This document shows positions 9,302 through 17,729 of a DNA stretch of 64,000 nucleotides, piece after piece. Under the pieces are notes generated by a model. The model did not search any database. It saw only the letters and a list, made by a program, of their open reading frames with translations, and had not been told where the DNA came from. Positions within the stretch are counted from its first letter, which is position 1. Each line of letters opens with the position of its first letter. A program made the position numbers and the translations under genes. Source of the stretch: Paenibacillus sp. FSL H8-0048 (GTDB lineage Bacteria; Bacillota; Bacilli; Paenibacillales; Paenibacillaceae); assembly GCF_038002825.1 (NCBI RefSeq), contig NZ_JBBODF010000001.1, forward strand, positions 3,906,001-3,970,000, read 5' to 3'.

Positions 9302-9316
9302 GCTCCCATCCTCCTC

Positions 9317-10330
9317 CTAACCAACCAGACCGGAACGCTCCACACTCTCTACAAAATGCCGCTGAACGAATACATAGAGGATAATCAGCGGCAGAATCGC
9401 CATCAGCACACTCGTATTCATCATCATGGACATGAAGAACGGGTCCTGAACGAGCGAATTCGCCGCCTGGCCGCCGCCGGTCATGTAGGTAGCAATGCCG
9501 TAGCCCGCCGAAGACATCATCGATGACATGACCTTCGGTTCGTTCAGATACATATTGGTGAAGAATGAATCATTCCACTGCCACACGAAGGAGAACAGCA
9601 TCACCGTTACCATCGACGGAATGGCATTGGGCAGAATCACCCGCGCGAAGGTGGTGAAATAGCCGGCTCCGTCCACATAGGCCGCTTCCTCAATCTCCCG
9701 TGGAATGCCCTTGAAGAACTGGCGGAAAATATAGACATACAGCCCAGTCTTGACGCCCATTCCGAGCATCGAAGAAATAATAAACGGCCAATACGTATTG
9801 ATCAGGTTCGCCGGCTTCCCCGTGAACAGCTCAATCAGACCGAACAGGTCAAAGTTCTTGAAATGCAGGTAGAGCGGGATCATGATCGTCTGGGACGGGA
9901 CAAGAATCGTAAAGATTACTGCCGCGAACAGCAGCCCGCTCCCCCTGAACTTAATCCGGGCAAAGCCGTAACCGGCCAGCACACAGATGATTGTCTGAAG
10001 CACCATGACTGCTGAGGACAACAGCATGGTGTTCCGCAGAACTGCCGGATAGTTCATCGCCTTGAAGACCAGCCTGAAGTTCTCCAGAGTGAAGGCCTGC
10101 GGGACCCAGATCACGGTGGAATCATACAAATCGTCCATACTCTTGAACGCAATCGACAGCTTCAGCAGGATCGGGTACAGGATAACGAACGAGATACCAA
10201 AGACCAGCACAAAGCGGGCGATTACCCACAACCATTTTTTCGAAAATTCTACCCAATAGGCGGCCGAGGCCAGCCTGTGCAGCTGCTCTTTCCTGGATCG
10301 GTGCGGCATTGCTGCGGTCTCTGTCTTCAT
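9317..10330 (-). CDS. Carbohydrate ABC transporter permease (MalG type)
   Basis: This is an inner-membrane subunit of a CUT1-family sugar importer, 337 residues with six predicted membrane helices. The ATPase-contact EAA loop is visible as EEAAYVDGAGYF followed by VILPNAIP at about residues 210-235. It is longer than the usual MalG (about 280) because of a 40-residue basic N-terminus and an insertion near LFTGKPANLINTYW. AAGGAGGAG precedes the ATG. It pairs with the permease gene 22 bp upstream. This second permease pair has no solute-binding gene immediately next to it. Confidence 0.92.
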   Translation of the reverse strand: MKTETAAMPHRSRKEQLHRLASAAYWVEFSKKWLWVIARFVLVFGISFVILYPILLKLSIAFKSMDDLYDSTVIWVPQAFTLENFRLVFKAMNYPAVLRNTMLLSSAVMVLQTIICVLAGYGFARIKFRGSGLLFAAVIFTILVPSQTIMIPLYLHFKNFDLFGLIELFTGKPANLINTYWPFIISSMLGMGVKTGLYVYIFRQFFKGIPREIEEAAYVDGAGYFTTFARVILPNAIPSMVTVMLFSFVWQWNDSFFTNMYLNEPKVMSSMMSSAGYGIATYMTGGGQAANSLVQDPFFMSMMMNTSVLMAILPLIILYVFVQRHFVESVERSGLVG

Positions 10331-10352
10331 GAATGCTCCTCCTTCCTAACCG

Positions 10353-11252
10353 CTAGTCTTGATAAAAGACTTTACGTGAGATCAGCGCCGTCGTGATCCA
10401 CAACAGCAGTGCAATGATGGCAAAATACATCCAGGACATGGCTGCGCTCAGCCCGAAATTGAAGCTCTTGAACGCTGTGTCCACCACCATGCGGCTGGTC
10501 TGGTCACTGATGAAGCTGTCGATAATGGTGTAGACCAGATTGGTCAGGATCAGCGGGCCGATCATCGGAAACGTAATTTTCCAGAACGCCTCATAGCCGG
10601 TGGAGCCTTCAATCTTCGCCGCCTCATACAGGGAAGGTGAGATGGATTGCAGCCCCGCCAAAAAGATCAGGATCTGCACGCCCGATTGGCTGACAATCTC
10701 ATAGATCCGGCTCACCGCTCCAGTCAGATACTGCACCACGGTGGGGCTCAGACCGGATTCGATCAGCAGCGTGGTCAGCTCCAGATTCTTGATCACCGAC
10801 AGGCCTCCGCCCGTGGAATCACTGGCGCTGCGCACAACAGACTGCATCAGGTCCCCGTTCTCAATGCTGGCGATAATACCCGAGGCCAGAATGACCGGCA
10901 GGAAGAAGATCGCCCGGGCCAGCACTCTGCCATGGAACTTCTGATTGAGCAGCACGGCGAAAAACAGGCTGAAAATCAGAATAAGCGGGGTGTTCAGCAC
11001 GATATTCAGCACGGATTCCGTTAATGTCCGAACATAGGATTCATGCGAGAACAGCGCCTCCCGGAAGTTCGCGAGTCCGATATACTTCAGCGTGAAGCCC
11101 TCATCATTGACCTGCAGGTTACTGAGGCTGAACCGCAGGGAAGAGAGCAGCGGCGTCAGGAACAGGAAGCAGAAGCCCGCGAACCAGGGAAGAATGAAGT
11201 ACAGGCCGTAATATCTGTTTTTTTGCTCCAGGGACAGCTTCTTAAGCTTCAT
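10353..11252 (-). CDS. Carbohydrate ABC transporter permease (MalF/UgpA type)
   Basis: This is the MalF-like partner of the adjacent permease, 299 residues with six membrane helices and the EAA loop YEAAKIEGSTGYEAFW at about residues 215-230. An N-terminal cytoplasmic KNRYYGLYFILPWFAGF start is typical of CUT1 permeases. Its ATG overlaps the stop of the DUF5696 gene by one base (TAATG), which indicates translational coupling to that protein. Confidence 0.93.
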   Translation of the reverse strand: MKLKKLSLEQKNRYYGLYFILPWFAGFCFLFLTPLLSSLRFSLSNLQVNDEGFTLKYIGLANFREALFSHESYVRTLTESVLNIVLNTPLILIFSLFFAVLLNQKFHGRVLARAIFFLPVILASGIIASIENGDLMQSVVRSASDSTGGGLSVIKNLELTTLLIESGLSPTVVQYLTGAVSRIYEIVSQSGVQILIFLAGLQSISPSLYEAAKIEGSTGYEAFWKITFPMIGPLILTNLVYTIIDSFISDQTSRMVVDTAFKSFNFGLSAAMSWMYFAIIALLLWITTALISRKVFYQD

Positions 11253-13792
11253 TATTGCGGCTCACCTCCTACCCGGTAATTGCGTCCGTCTATGGTGACT
11301 CCGCCCACACTCACCGGCGCACGGTTATAATTCACTATAATCGTGGTGCCTGCTTCATAAGTCGTCTGATAGACACCTTCCGCCAGCTTCTTATGCTCTT
11401 TGATCGTCTGGGACTGGATATTCTTCATCACACGGCTCAACGCCTGGTACTGCCCGGCTGCCTGGTCAATCCAGCTGCGGTAATCCGCCGAGTAGAGGCT
11501 GCCAAAGCCTGTCATCTTAATCGCGGAAGGATCAGCATAGAACCAGGTATAATATGGTGCGCTCCCGGTCTCCAGCGCCTTCAGCAGACTGAGCGACGCA
11601 TCCTGATCGTCAGCCATATTCCAGGCGGTTCCGGCATATTGCAGATAGCCGTGGTATACCATCTGGAAGAAGGGGATGCTCTCATCCGTAATATTGAACC
11701 CGCTGCTCTGCATGGGTGCAGCCACTATATGACGGGCGAAGGGAGCCGCGTACGCATTGCCGCCTTCCACCATCAGGCGGGGCACAGAGCTCTTCATCCG
11801 CTCCAGCTGCTCCTTGACGATTCCCTCGGCCTGCTGGCGGTCAACCAGCTCCTCCGCATTGAAATCGGAATTCAGCCCGCTGCCGAGATCCCGCAGGGAC
11901 AAGCCGTCTACTCCAAGCTCTGCATAGTCTCCGAGGAAGCCGTCTACCACACCCGGCAATACCCGGGGGCTGACGACATAACCGGAGGGCTCCTGCACAT
12001 CCAGCTTCAGCATGGAGAAGTCGAAGGGATACGTATGCGCCAGCTTACCCGTAATCAGCCGGGAGGCCTGTGACTTGCGGAGTCCCTTGGCTTCCGGGAA
12101 GGTCTGCAGGAACGAAGCATCGGGATACAGTGTAATCCCCTTATCCTGTGCGTAGGCCTGCAGCTCCTTAAGCCCCTTGGTCCCGCCAAGCTTGCTGTCC
12201 ACAGATACGCCCTTCGGGTAATTATGATTAATGCCGCCGTTGAACCATCCGGTATACCGCAGTTGAATATCCCCGATTCCCTTATCCTGCATCTGCTCCA
12301 GAATAGCCTTGGCCTCCTTGAAGGAGGTAAGCGGCTCATAAGCGCTGTAAGGAATGCCCAGGAAGAATTTCTTCTTCGGAATGCCTCCGATCAATTCCAG
12401 GTAGAAGGGAACGTTCTCTGTCCCGTCCAGCCTTGCCATCCCGGTATGTTCGATTAGGTACTCCCGGTAATGTGCGGCCATGCCTGAATAGCTGGCTTCC
12501 TCCTGATCAAGGAAGCTGTACGTTACAGTGATATCACCGGGGTAGATCCCCGCCTGAAATTGCTTCACTGTACTGGAGCGCCAGCCGTTGGTCAGTGTCA
12601 CTTCCTCCAGACTGCCCAGCGTATAGCTGGAGAAGACATTGTTATACTGATTCAGCCGTCCACTGACATCTGCCTCCACGGCAGCAATCGCATCCCCGCT
12701 CTCGATCACCGCCAGGAAGCCCCGGTCCTCAACCTTCATGCCGAATACAGGCAGCCGCGCGGTCTCCTCCTTCTGCACTTGCCCCAGCTGGGTCAGCGCA
12801 GCATCCGGCCCGTACATCGCGCTGCGGTAAGGGGTAGCATAGAGCTTGTTATTATTGAAGTGTATCAGTGACCCGGAGCCGTCCGGCACCAGGCTGTAGC
12901 CTTCATCCTTTGTACCGCTCGCCCCAAAAAACGGAAGCAGCGACAAACTCTGAATATGCATATTATCCGGATAACGGACCTTACCGCCCGGGATGCTTAC
13001 CTTCAGCTGCTTCCCGTCCAAACGGTATTCCAGGGGAAGCGTCACCAGGGCGGCTCCGTCATCCTCTTCACCGTAGGCCGCTTTATCAATGGCGATTTGC
13101 GCCTCATCATAGCCGATCTGCCCGAACAGGGTGGTTACCTTCTTCAGCCCCACTCCCTTGAAGGAGGTATCTCTCCGTTCATACCGCTTATTCGATTCAT
13201 CGTACCTGAACCGCTTCTCAATCTCCTTCTTGTCACTGTCCTTCTCAAGGCGGCCGATGATGAGGGTACGGAAGCGTTCTTCACTGATGTATTTGGGAAT
13301 GCCGTCGATATTGCTCTTGACCTCCCCCAGCGTGTACACGATGTTCAGGCTGTCCTTCGATTCCTCGATGGTGAACTGGCCACTCTGCACACTGTGGGTG
13401 TAGTTATCGTAGTTCATGAGATTACCCTTGCTGTCATAGTAGGTCAGCTCTACCTGCACATTCAGCTTGGATTTGTTATAGCCGGTGGCAACAGCGTCCT
13501 GTTCACGGTCCTGCGGGTTAGAATACCAGATCGCTCCGCTCTTCTTATCCTTAACGGCAATCTCCGTGGTCGTCTGATTCAGATACAGGGTCAAATACTC
13601 ATTGTCCAGGGCCTGCTTCAGATCTGCGGATAGCCCCGGCGCTTCCGGGGTGCGGGTATCCTGCCCGCTCTGCACTTCAGACTGTACCGCCGCTTCTGCT
13701 TCAGGTGCGGATTCCGCCAAGTCCGCGTACGGCAGGACGGCTGCGCCGCTGAGCATAAGCACAATTGCAATGATGGTTAGCTTCTTCTTCAA
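11252..13792 (-). CDS. DUF5696-type secreted protein, glycosidase-like
   Basis: This 846-residue exported protein starts from TTG with AGGAGGAG upstream. A signal peptide covers residues 1-35. Residues 50-440 are beta-rich (super-sandwich-like), and residues 455-790 read like a TIM barrel. Candidate catalytic residues are Asp635 in SLRDLGSGL and Glu676 in MVEGGNAYA. The C-terminal TTIIVNYNRAPVSVGG segment resembles the closing beta domain of many glycosidases. The family is annotated only as DUF5696, so the enzyme role is inference from pattern. It is translationally coupled to a sugar permease and lies 18 bp after a Yip1-type gene, suggesting a job in glycan binding or trimming at the cell surface. 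Confidence 0.75.
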   Translation of the reverse strand: MKKKLTIIAIVLMLSGAAVLPYADLAESAPEAEAAVQSEVQSGQDTRTPEAPGLSADLKQALDNEYLTLYLNQTTTEIAVKDKKSGAIWYSNPQDREQDAVATGYNKSKLNVQVELTYYDSKGNLMNYDNYTHSVQSGQFTIEESKDSLNIVYTLGEVKSNIDGIPKYISEERFRTLIIGRLEKDSDKKEIEKRFRYDESNKRYERRDTSFKGVGLKKVTTLFGQIGYDEAQIAIDKAAYGEEDDGAALVTLPLEYRLDGKQLKVSIPGGKVRYPDNMHIQSLSLLPFFGASGTKDEGYSLVPDGSGSLIHFNNNKLYATPYRSAMYGPDAALTQLGQVQKEETARLPVFGMKVEDRGFLAVIESGDAIAAVEADVSGRLNQYNNVFSSYTLGSLEEVTLTNGWRSSTVKQFQAGIYPGDITVTYSFLDQEEASYSGMAAHYREYLIEHTGMARLDGTENVPFYLELIGGIPKKKFFLGIPYSAYEPLTSFKEAKAILEQMQDKGIGDIQLRYTGWFNGGINHNYPKGVSVDSKLGGTKGLKELQAYAQDKGITLYPDASFLQTFPEAKGLRKSQASRLITGKLAHTYPFDFSMLKLDVQEPSGYVVSPRVLPGVVDGFLGDYAELGVDGLSLRDLGSGLNSDFNAEELVDRQQAEGIVKEQLERMKSSVPRLMVEGGNAYAAPFARHIVAAPMQSSGFNITDESIPFFQMVYHGYLQYAGTAWNMADDQDASLSLLKALETGSAPYYTWFYADPSAIKMTGFGSLYSADYRSWIDQAAGQYQALSRVMKNIQSQTIKEHKKLAEGVYQTTYEAGTTIIVNYNRAPVSVGGVTIDGRNYRVGGEPQ

Positions 13793-13810
13793 AGCCTGGC
13801 TCCTCCTTTC

Positions 13811-14434
13811 TTATCCGCGAAGTGAAAGCTCCTGGTAGACGGTGTAGACAAAACTGACAATTTGCTGGATCAGATTGAAGAACAGCAGGCCCAGGAAGAT
13901 GATGATGCCTACCACGGCCAGCGTCAGCAGCATGGTTGTAATCGTTTTGAGCACCGTGTACTGATGAACCGTCATGGTTCCGATGAACAAGAGCCACACG
14001 AACCACAGCGTAGCCAGAGCATCCAGCAGATGATAGAAGGAAGCCTCCCGCAGCGTGATCACGTTGCTGAGCAGGATATTGGGAATGTTGATCAGAATCA
14101 GCGGAAGCAGGGTGTACCCGGTCGTAATGACGATCTCCGAGAACTTCCCTTCCCCGTCCATCAGTGTCGTCAGGGACCAGTTCGCCAGGCACCAGAGCAG
14201 GAACGGGAAAATAATATACTTGAGCTCATTGATGCTGTTCAATGCAAGCGGGTGATTATAATTGACCACATAGCCTACGTATTGGCGCTTCACAATCATG
14301 GTCAGGGTAAGGGCCATAAGAATGCCCAGTGCCATGCGCAGCTTGCCCTTATTCTCGTATTTCAGATCCCAGAATCCGTCGAAGGGGTGCATTGCTACAT
14401 GCAGTGAATATTTAATGTCCTTAAGAAACGGCAT
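13811..14434 (-). CDS. Yip1-domain membrane protein
   Basis: This is a 207-residue integral membrane protein with about five helices. It starts with the HPFDGFWDLKYENKG motif seen in bacterial Yip1 (PF04893) proteins, and helices lie at about 32-50, 70-90, 105-122, 138-158 and 165-195. Bacterial Yip1 proteins have no settled function. The gene overlaps the end of the NHL-repeat gene by 14 bp and has its own AGGGAGGG site. It is embedded in a sugar-transport operon, so it may help assemble or hold surface components; this is inference. Confidence 0.8.
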   Translation of the reverse strand: MPFLKDIKYSLHVAMHPFDGFWDLKYENKGKLRMALGILMALTLTMIVKRQYVGYVVNYNHPLALNSINELKYIIFPFLLWCLANWSLTTLMDGEGKFSEIVITTGYTLLPLILINIPNILLSNVITLREASFYHLLDALATLWFVWLLFIGTMTVHQYTVLKTITTMLLTLAVVGIIIFLGLLFFNLIQQIVSFVYTVYQELSLRG

Positions 14435-15878
14435 CCTGAACCCTCCCTTCCTTTCTCGGCCGCTTCACCAGGCGGACGATTACGTAGCCGCCCAGCAGCA
14501 CGGCTATTATTCCGGTCATATAGAGGCTGAAATAATCGCGCATATACTCCCTGCGGTATTTCCCAAGCGCCTTGGAGTAATATTCGCGGTCATTGCCCAG
14601 CTTCAGATAAGTCATAGCCTCCTTATATTCGCCTTGGCGGAGCAGTGATTTGCCGATGCCGACATACGCCATCTCATAGTTGGCATCCAGCTTCAGCACC
14701 TCCCGCCACAGCTTAGCGGCTTCATCATGCTTACCGGAGCTGTACAGGGTGTTGGCTTCATTGACCATGCTGCCGAACTGAGTCACTGTGAACTCGGTAA
14801 TTCTCCCCAGATCACGGTCTAGTACATAGATTGCATTCTCATAGCTCTCCACCGCCGCCGGGTTCTTGAAGGTACCGAGCTGGCTGCCTAGTTGACCGAT
14901 GACATACAGCAGCTTGCCGTCCTCATTGTAGGTGAACACCCGCCCGCGCGTGGAGTCCAGTACCCGGTAGACTCCGTTTCCGGTCACATCAATATCAATG
15001 AAGGCGGAGCGGTCCCGGCTCAGATCGCCGATGGGCGGGATCTCTTTGCTGAGCCGCAGGACATCGATGCCGGAGGGATTCAGTCTTTTTACCGGAGAAA
15101 AGGTCTTCTTATCCACCGTAGTGGTATAGATGAAGCCATCCTCATCGACATCCGTATTATTGAATTCCAGCGGAATGAACTGCACCATCTTCTCGCGCTG
15201 CTCCTTGGTCGATACCGACTTCCAGAACAGATCCACCGGATCAAACTGCACCTTGTTCGTGCCCATGAAGCCCGTGAACTGCCCGTCGCTGTCGAACTCG
15301 ATCAGCCCTTCATAGACCCCTCTGCCAACGACATAGATGCGGCCTGCCTTATCAACAATCACCTTCCGCGGAAAATATTCAAAACCCGCTCCGATCACAT
15401 CCGCCTTCGGCGGTCCAATCTCCCGCACGAAGGTCCCTGTGCCGTCCAGCTCGACCAGCCGCCCATTCTCCGTATCTGCCACGTAGATCCGGCCGCCGTC
15501 CGTAACGAAGAGTCCTTCCGGGTTGTTGAAGCTGTCTTTCTTCTCCCCGTTCTGGAAGCCTTCGATAACACGGAGTGTGTTCCACTCTTTATCCAGCACC
15601 ACAATCCGCCCGTTCCCGGAATCGAGCACGTAGAGCAGCCCCTCCGCCGAAACGAACAGGTCTCCCGGAGCGTTCCAGGCTCCCGTCCCTGCCTCCAGCC
15701 CGGTGATGGCCCTCGAAGGAAGATAGGCAATCGGCGACTGAACCGCCCCGCCCCAGTAGGAGTAGGTATATCCTTCATACGGCGCAGCCCCGGCCGGCCT
15801 TGGACACAGGCTCACAAGCAGCAGCACGGATACAAGCACCAGTATCGATGACTTTATTCTCAACCCTAACGCCTCCAT
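14421..15878 (-). CDS. Secreted/membrane NHL-propeller protein with TPR and C-terminal anchor
   Basis: This 485-residue protein has a signal peptide (through about residue 31, ending PAGA) and NHL-type propeller repeats at about 65-365 (FVSAEGLLYVLDSGNGRIV, LFVTDGGRIYVADTENGRLV and further copies). A pair of TPR units follows at 375-430 (ANTLYSSGKHDEAAKLW, GIGKSLLRQGEYKEAM), then one membrane helix (about 450-470) with a basic tail. It is thus anchored facing outward. No enzymatic residues are recognised; a scaffold or glycan/protein-binding role is inferred. A TTG five codons downstream with a perfect GGAGG is an alternative start giving a cleaner signal peptide. It follows a permease gene by 4 bp. 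Confidence 0.8.
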   Translation of the reverse strand: MEALGLRIKSSILVLVSVLLLVSLCPRPAGAAPYEGYTYSYWGGAVQSPIAYLPSRAITGLEAGTGAWNAPGDLFVSAEGLLYVLDSGNGRIVVLDKEWNTLRVIEGFQNGEKKDSFNNPEGLFVTDGGRIYVADTENGRLVELDGTGTFVREIGPPKADVIGAGFEYFPRKVIVDKAGRIYVVGRGVYEGLIEFDSDGQFTGFMGTNKVQFDPVDLFWKSVSTKEQREKMVQFIPLEFNNTDVDEDGFIYTTTVDKKTFSPVKRLNPSGIDVLRLSKEIPPIGDLSRDRSAFIDIDVTGNGVYRVLDSTRGRVFTYNEDGKLLYVIGQLGSQLGTFKNPAAVESYENAIYVLDRDLGRITEFTVTQFGSMVNEANTLYSSGKHDEAAKLWREVLKLDANYEMAYVGIGKSLLRQGEYKEAMTYLKLGNDREYYSKALGKYRREYMRDYFSLYMTGIIAVLLGGYVIVRLVKRPRKEGRVQDAVS

Positions 15879-15882
15879 CGCT

Positions 15883-16746
15883 TCAGTCCTTCATGCCGGA
15901 CGAAGCCATCGTCTGAATCACTTGGCTCTGTGACAGAATGAACGTCACAATCGGCACGGTCATCATAATCACCGCTACCGCGGCCCCGACTCCTGCACGG
16001 GCGATCCCGCCCTGAATAATCTGGCCCATCGCGTAATGCAGCGTCTTGAGCTGCTCGCTGTAAATGAAGCTGCCGCCGTCCGTGCCCCATAGCATCTGCA
16101 TCATCAGGATGAGGAGCGTCAGCCAGGCCGGCTTCACCAGCGGCATGACGACCTGCCAGAAGATGCGGTATTCACTTGCTCCGTCAATCTTCGCCGCCTC
16201 CAGCAGCGCATCCGGGATCTGCTCCATGAACTGCTTCATCAGATAGAGTCCCAGCGGATAGGCAAAGGCAGGAACGATAACCGCCTGGTAGGTGTCCATC
16301 CAGCCCAGAGCAGACATAATCATATAGTTCGGTATCGCGGTGACATGCGGCGAGAACATCAGCGACAGGACAACCACGGTGAACAGCACCTTAGAGCCGC
16401 GGAATTTATGCTTCGCCAGCGGGTAAGCTGCGGCCGAGGCCAGCAGGATATGCCCGGCTGTACCGGCGGCGGTAATGAATACCGTGTTGAAGATATATCT
16501 GGAGAACGGCACCCAGGAATTCTTCATCACCTGAAACAAATTGGCGAAGTTCTCAAGCGTTGCATTGCGTACAAACAGCGTAGGCGGGAAAATAAACAGC
16601 TCATCCAGCGGCTTGAACGCATTGTTAATGACATAAATTAACGGAATCGCCATGAAGGATCCGAATCCGGCCAGGGCCAGGAACAGCAGGGCGTCGACCT
16701 GCCAGGAACGGTTTACTTTTTTGTTCAGACGTATTGCCAGCTTCAT
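15883..16746 (-). CDS. Carbohydrate ABC transporter permease (MalG type)
   Basis: This CUT1 permease has 287 residues, six membrane helices and the EAA loop LEAAKIDGASEYRIFW (about residues 180-196) followed by VMPLVKP. It forms the first permease pair with the gene 5 bp upstream and lies directly downstream of the large solute-binding protein gene. Its length is normal for MalG-like subunits. No ATPase gene is present in the locus, as is common for CUT1 systems in Bacillales that share MsmX. Confidence 0.93.
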   Translation of the reverse strand: MKLAIRLNKKVNRSWQVDALLFLALAGFGSFMAIPLIYVINNAFKPLDELFIFPPTLFVRNATLENFANLFQVMKNSWVPFSRYIFNTVFITAAGTAGHILLASAAAYPLAKHKFRGSKVLFTVVVLSLMFSPHVTAIPNYMIMSALGWMDTYQAVIVPAFAYPLGLYLMKQFMEQIPDALLEAAKIDGASEYRIFWQVVMPLVKPAWLTLLILMMQMLWGTDGGSFIYSEQLKTLHYAMGQIIQGGIARAGVGAAVAVIMMTVPIVTFILSQSQVIQTMASSGMKD

Positions 16747-16751
16747 CCCGC

Positions 16752-17717
16752 TTATTCACCCACCCTCTTCAGCAGCTTTTGGACAATCAGATTGCTGCCC
16801 AGCATCATTACGAACAGCACGGTGGCAATCGCCGAGGCATAGCCCATCTCGAAGCGGATTGTTCCGTAGTCCACCAGATGGGTTACAATCGTATGCGCCC
16901 CGTACTGCACACTCGGGAAGCCTGCCAGCGCCATAGCCACATCGGCAACCGCCAGCGACGCAGTGATCTGAATGACCGCGCCGAACATCAGCTGCGGGCG
17001 CATGGAAGGGAGCGTAATGAACCACAGCTCCTGCCAGCGGTTTTTGACACCGTCCACAGCCCCTGCCTCATACAGTGTCTTGTCAACAGTCTGCAATCCG
17101 GCGATGAAGGCCAGGAAGCTGGTCCCCAGACTTAGCCAGAGCTGTACCAGCATGATGATCCCCAGCATATACCTCGGGTCCTGCAGCCATTGGATCGGCT
17201 CATAAATGACGCCAAGCTGCATCAGGAAACCGTTGATGATCCCGTAGGAGTCACTGGAGAAGATAATCTGCCAGATGAAGAATACATTCCCCGAGATCGA
17301 AGGCGCAAAAAAGATCAGGGTCATAAACGCCCGCAGCTTGGGATTCAGCTCATTAATCAGCCAGGCAAACAGGAAACAGGCGATATAGCTGACCGGTCCG
17401 GTGACCACTGAGAAAATCAGCGTATTCTTGACCCCGATCAGGAACACATCATCGTTCCAGAGCAGCTTGGAATAGTTCTCCCAGCCGATCCAGCGCGGCA
17501 TCTCCAGCATATTGAAGTGCGTAAAGCTGAAGATGATCGAAATCACCACCGGCAATACGGTAAACAACAGAAACAGCACCATATATGGAGCAAGCAGGAT
17601 ATACAGGTGTTTATCCCGCCGCACATCCTTGCCGAACAATGCCCAGTAATTACGCAGCCCGGAAGGGGACAGCCGGGGCTGAATCAAGGGTTCGGCCGTA
17701 TTTTTCACTTTCTGCAC
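16752..17717 (-). CDS. Carbohydrate ABC transporter permease (MalF type)
   Basis: This is a 321-residue CUT1 permease starting from GTG with GGGAGGG upstream. Six helices follow a 40-residue N-terminal cytoplasmic part. The EAA loop is YEAGAVDGVKNRWQELW, with the usual Ala replaced in part. It starts 12 bp after the 969-residue solute-binding protein and is followed by its MalG-like partner. Confidence 0.93.
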   Translation of the reverse strand: MQKVKNTAEPLIQPRLSPSGLRNYWALFGKDVRRDKHLYILLAPYMVLFLLFTVLPVVISIIFSFTHFNMLEMPRWIGWENYSKLLWNDDVFLIGVKNTLIFSVVTGPVSYIACFLFAWLINELNPKLRAFMTLIFFAPSISGNVFFIWQIIFSSDSYGIINGFLMQLGVIYEPIQWLQDPRYMLGIIMLVQLWLSLGTSFLAFIAGLQTVDKTLYEAGAVDGVKNRWQELWFITLPSMRPQLMFGAVIQITASLAVADVAMALAGFPSVQYGAHTIVTHLVDYGTIRFEMGYASAIATVLFVMMLGSNLIVQKLLKRVGE

Positions 17718-17729
17718 AAGAGTCCCTCC

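Noticed and set aside
9317..17717. A missing ABC ATPase gene as a sign of a broken operon
   Set aside because: CUT1 importers in Bacillales commonly share a single MsmX-type ATPase encoded elsewhere, so absence is expected.
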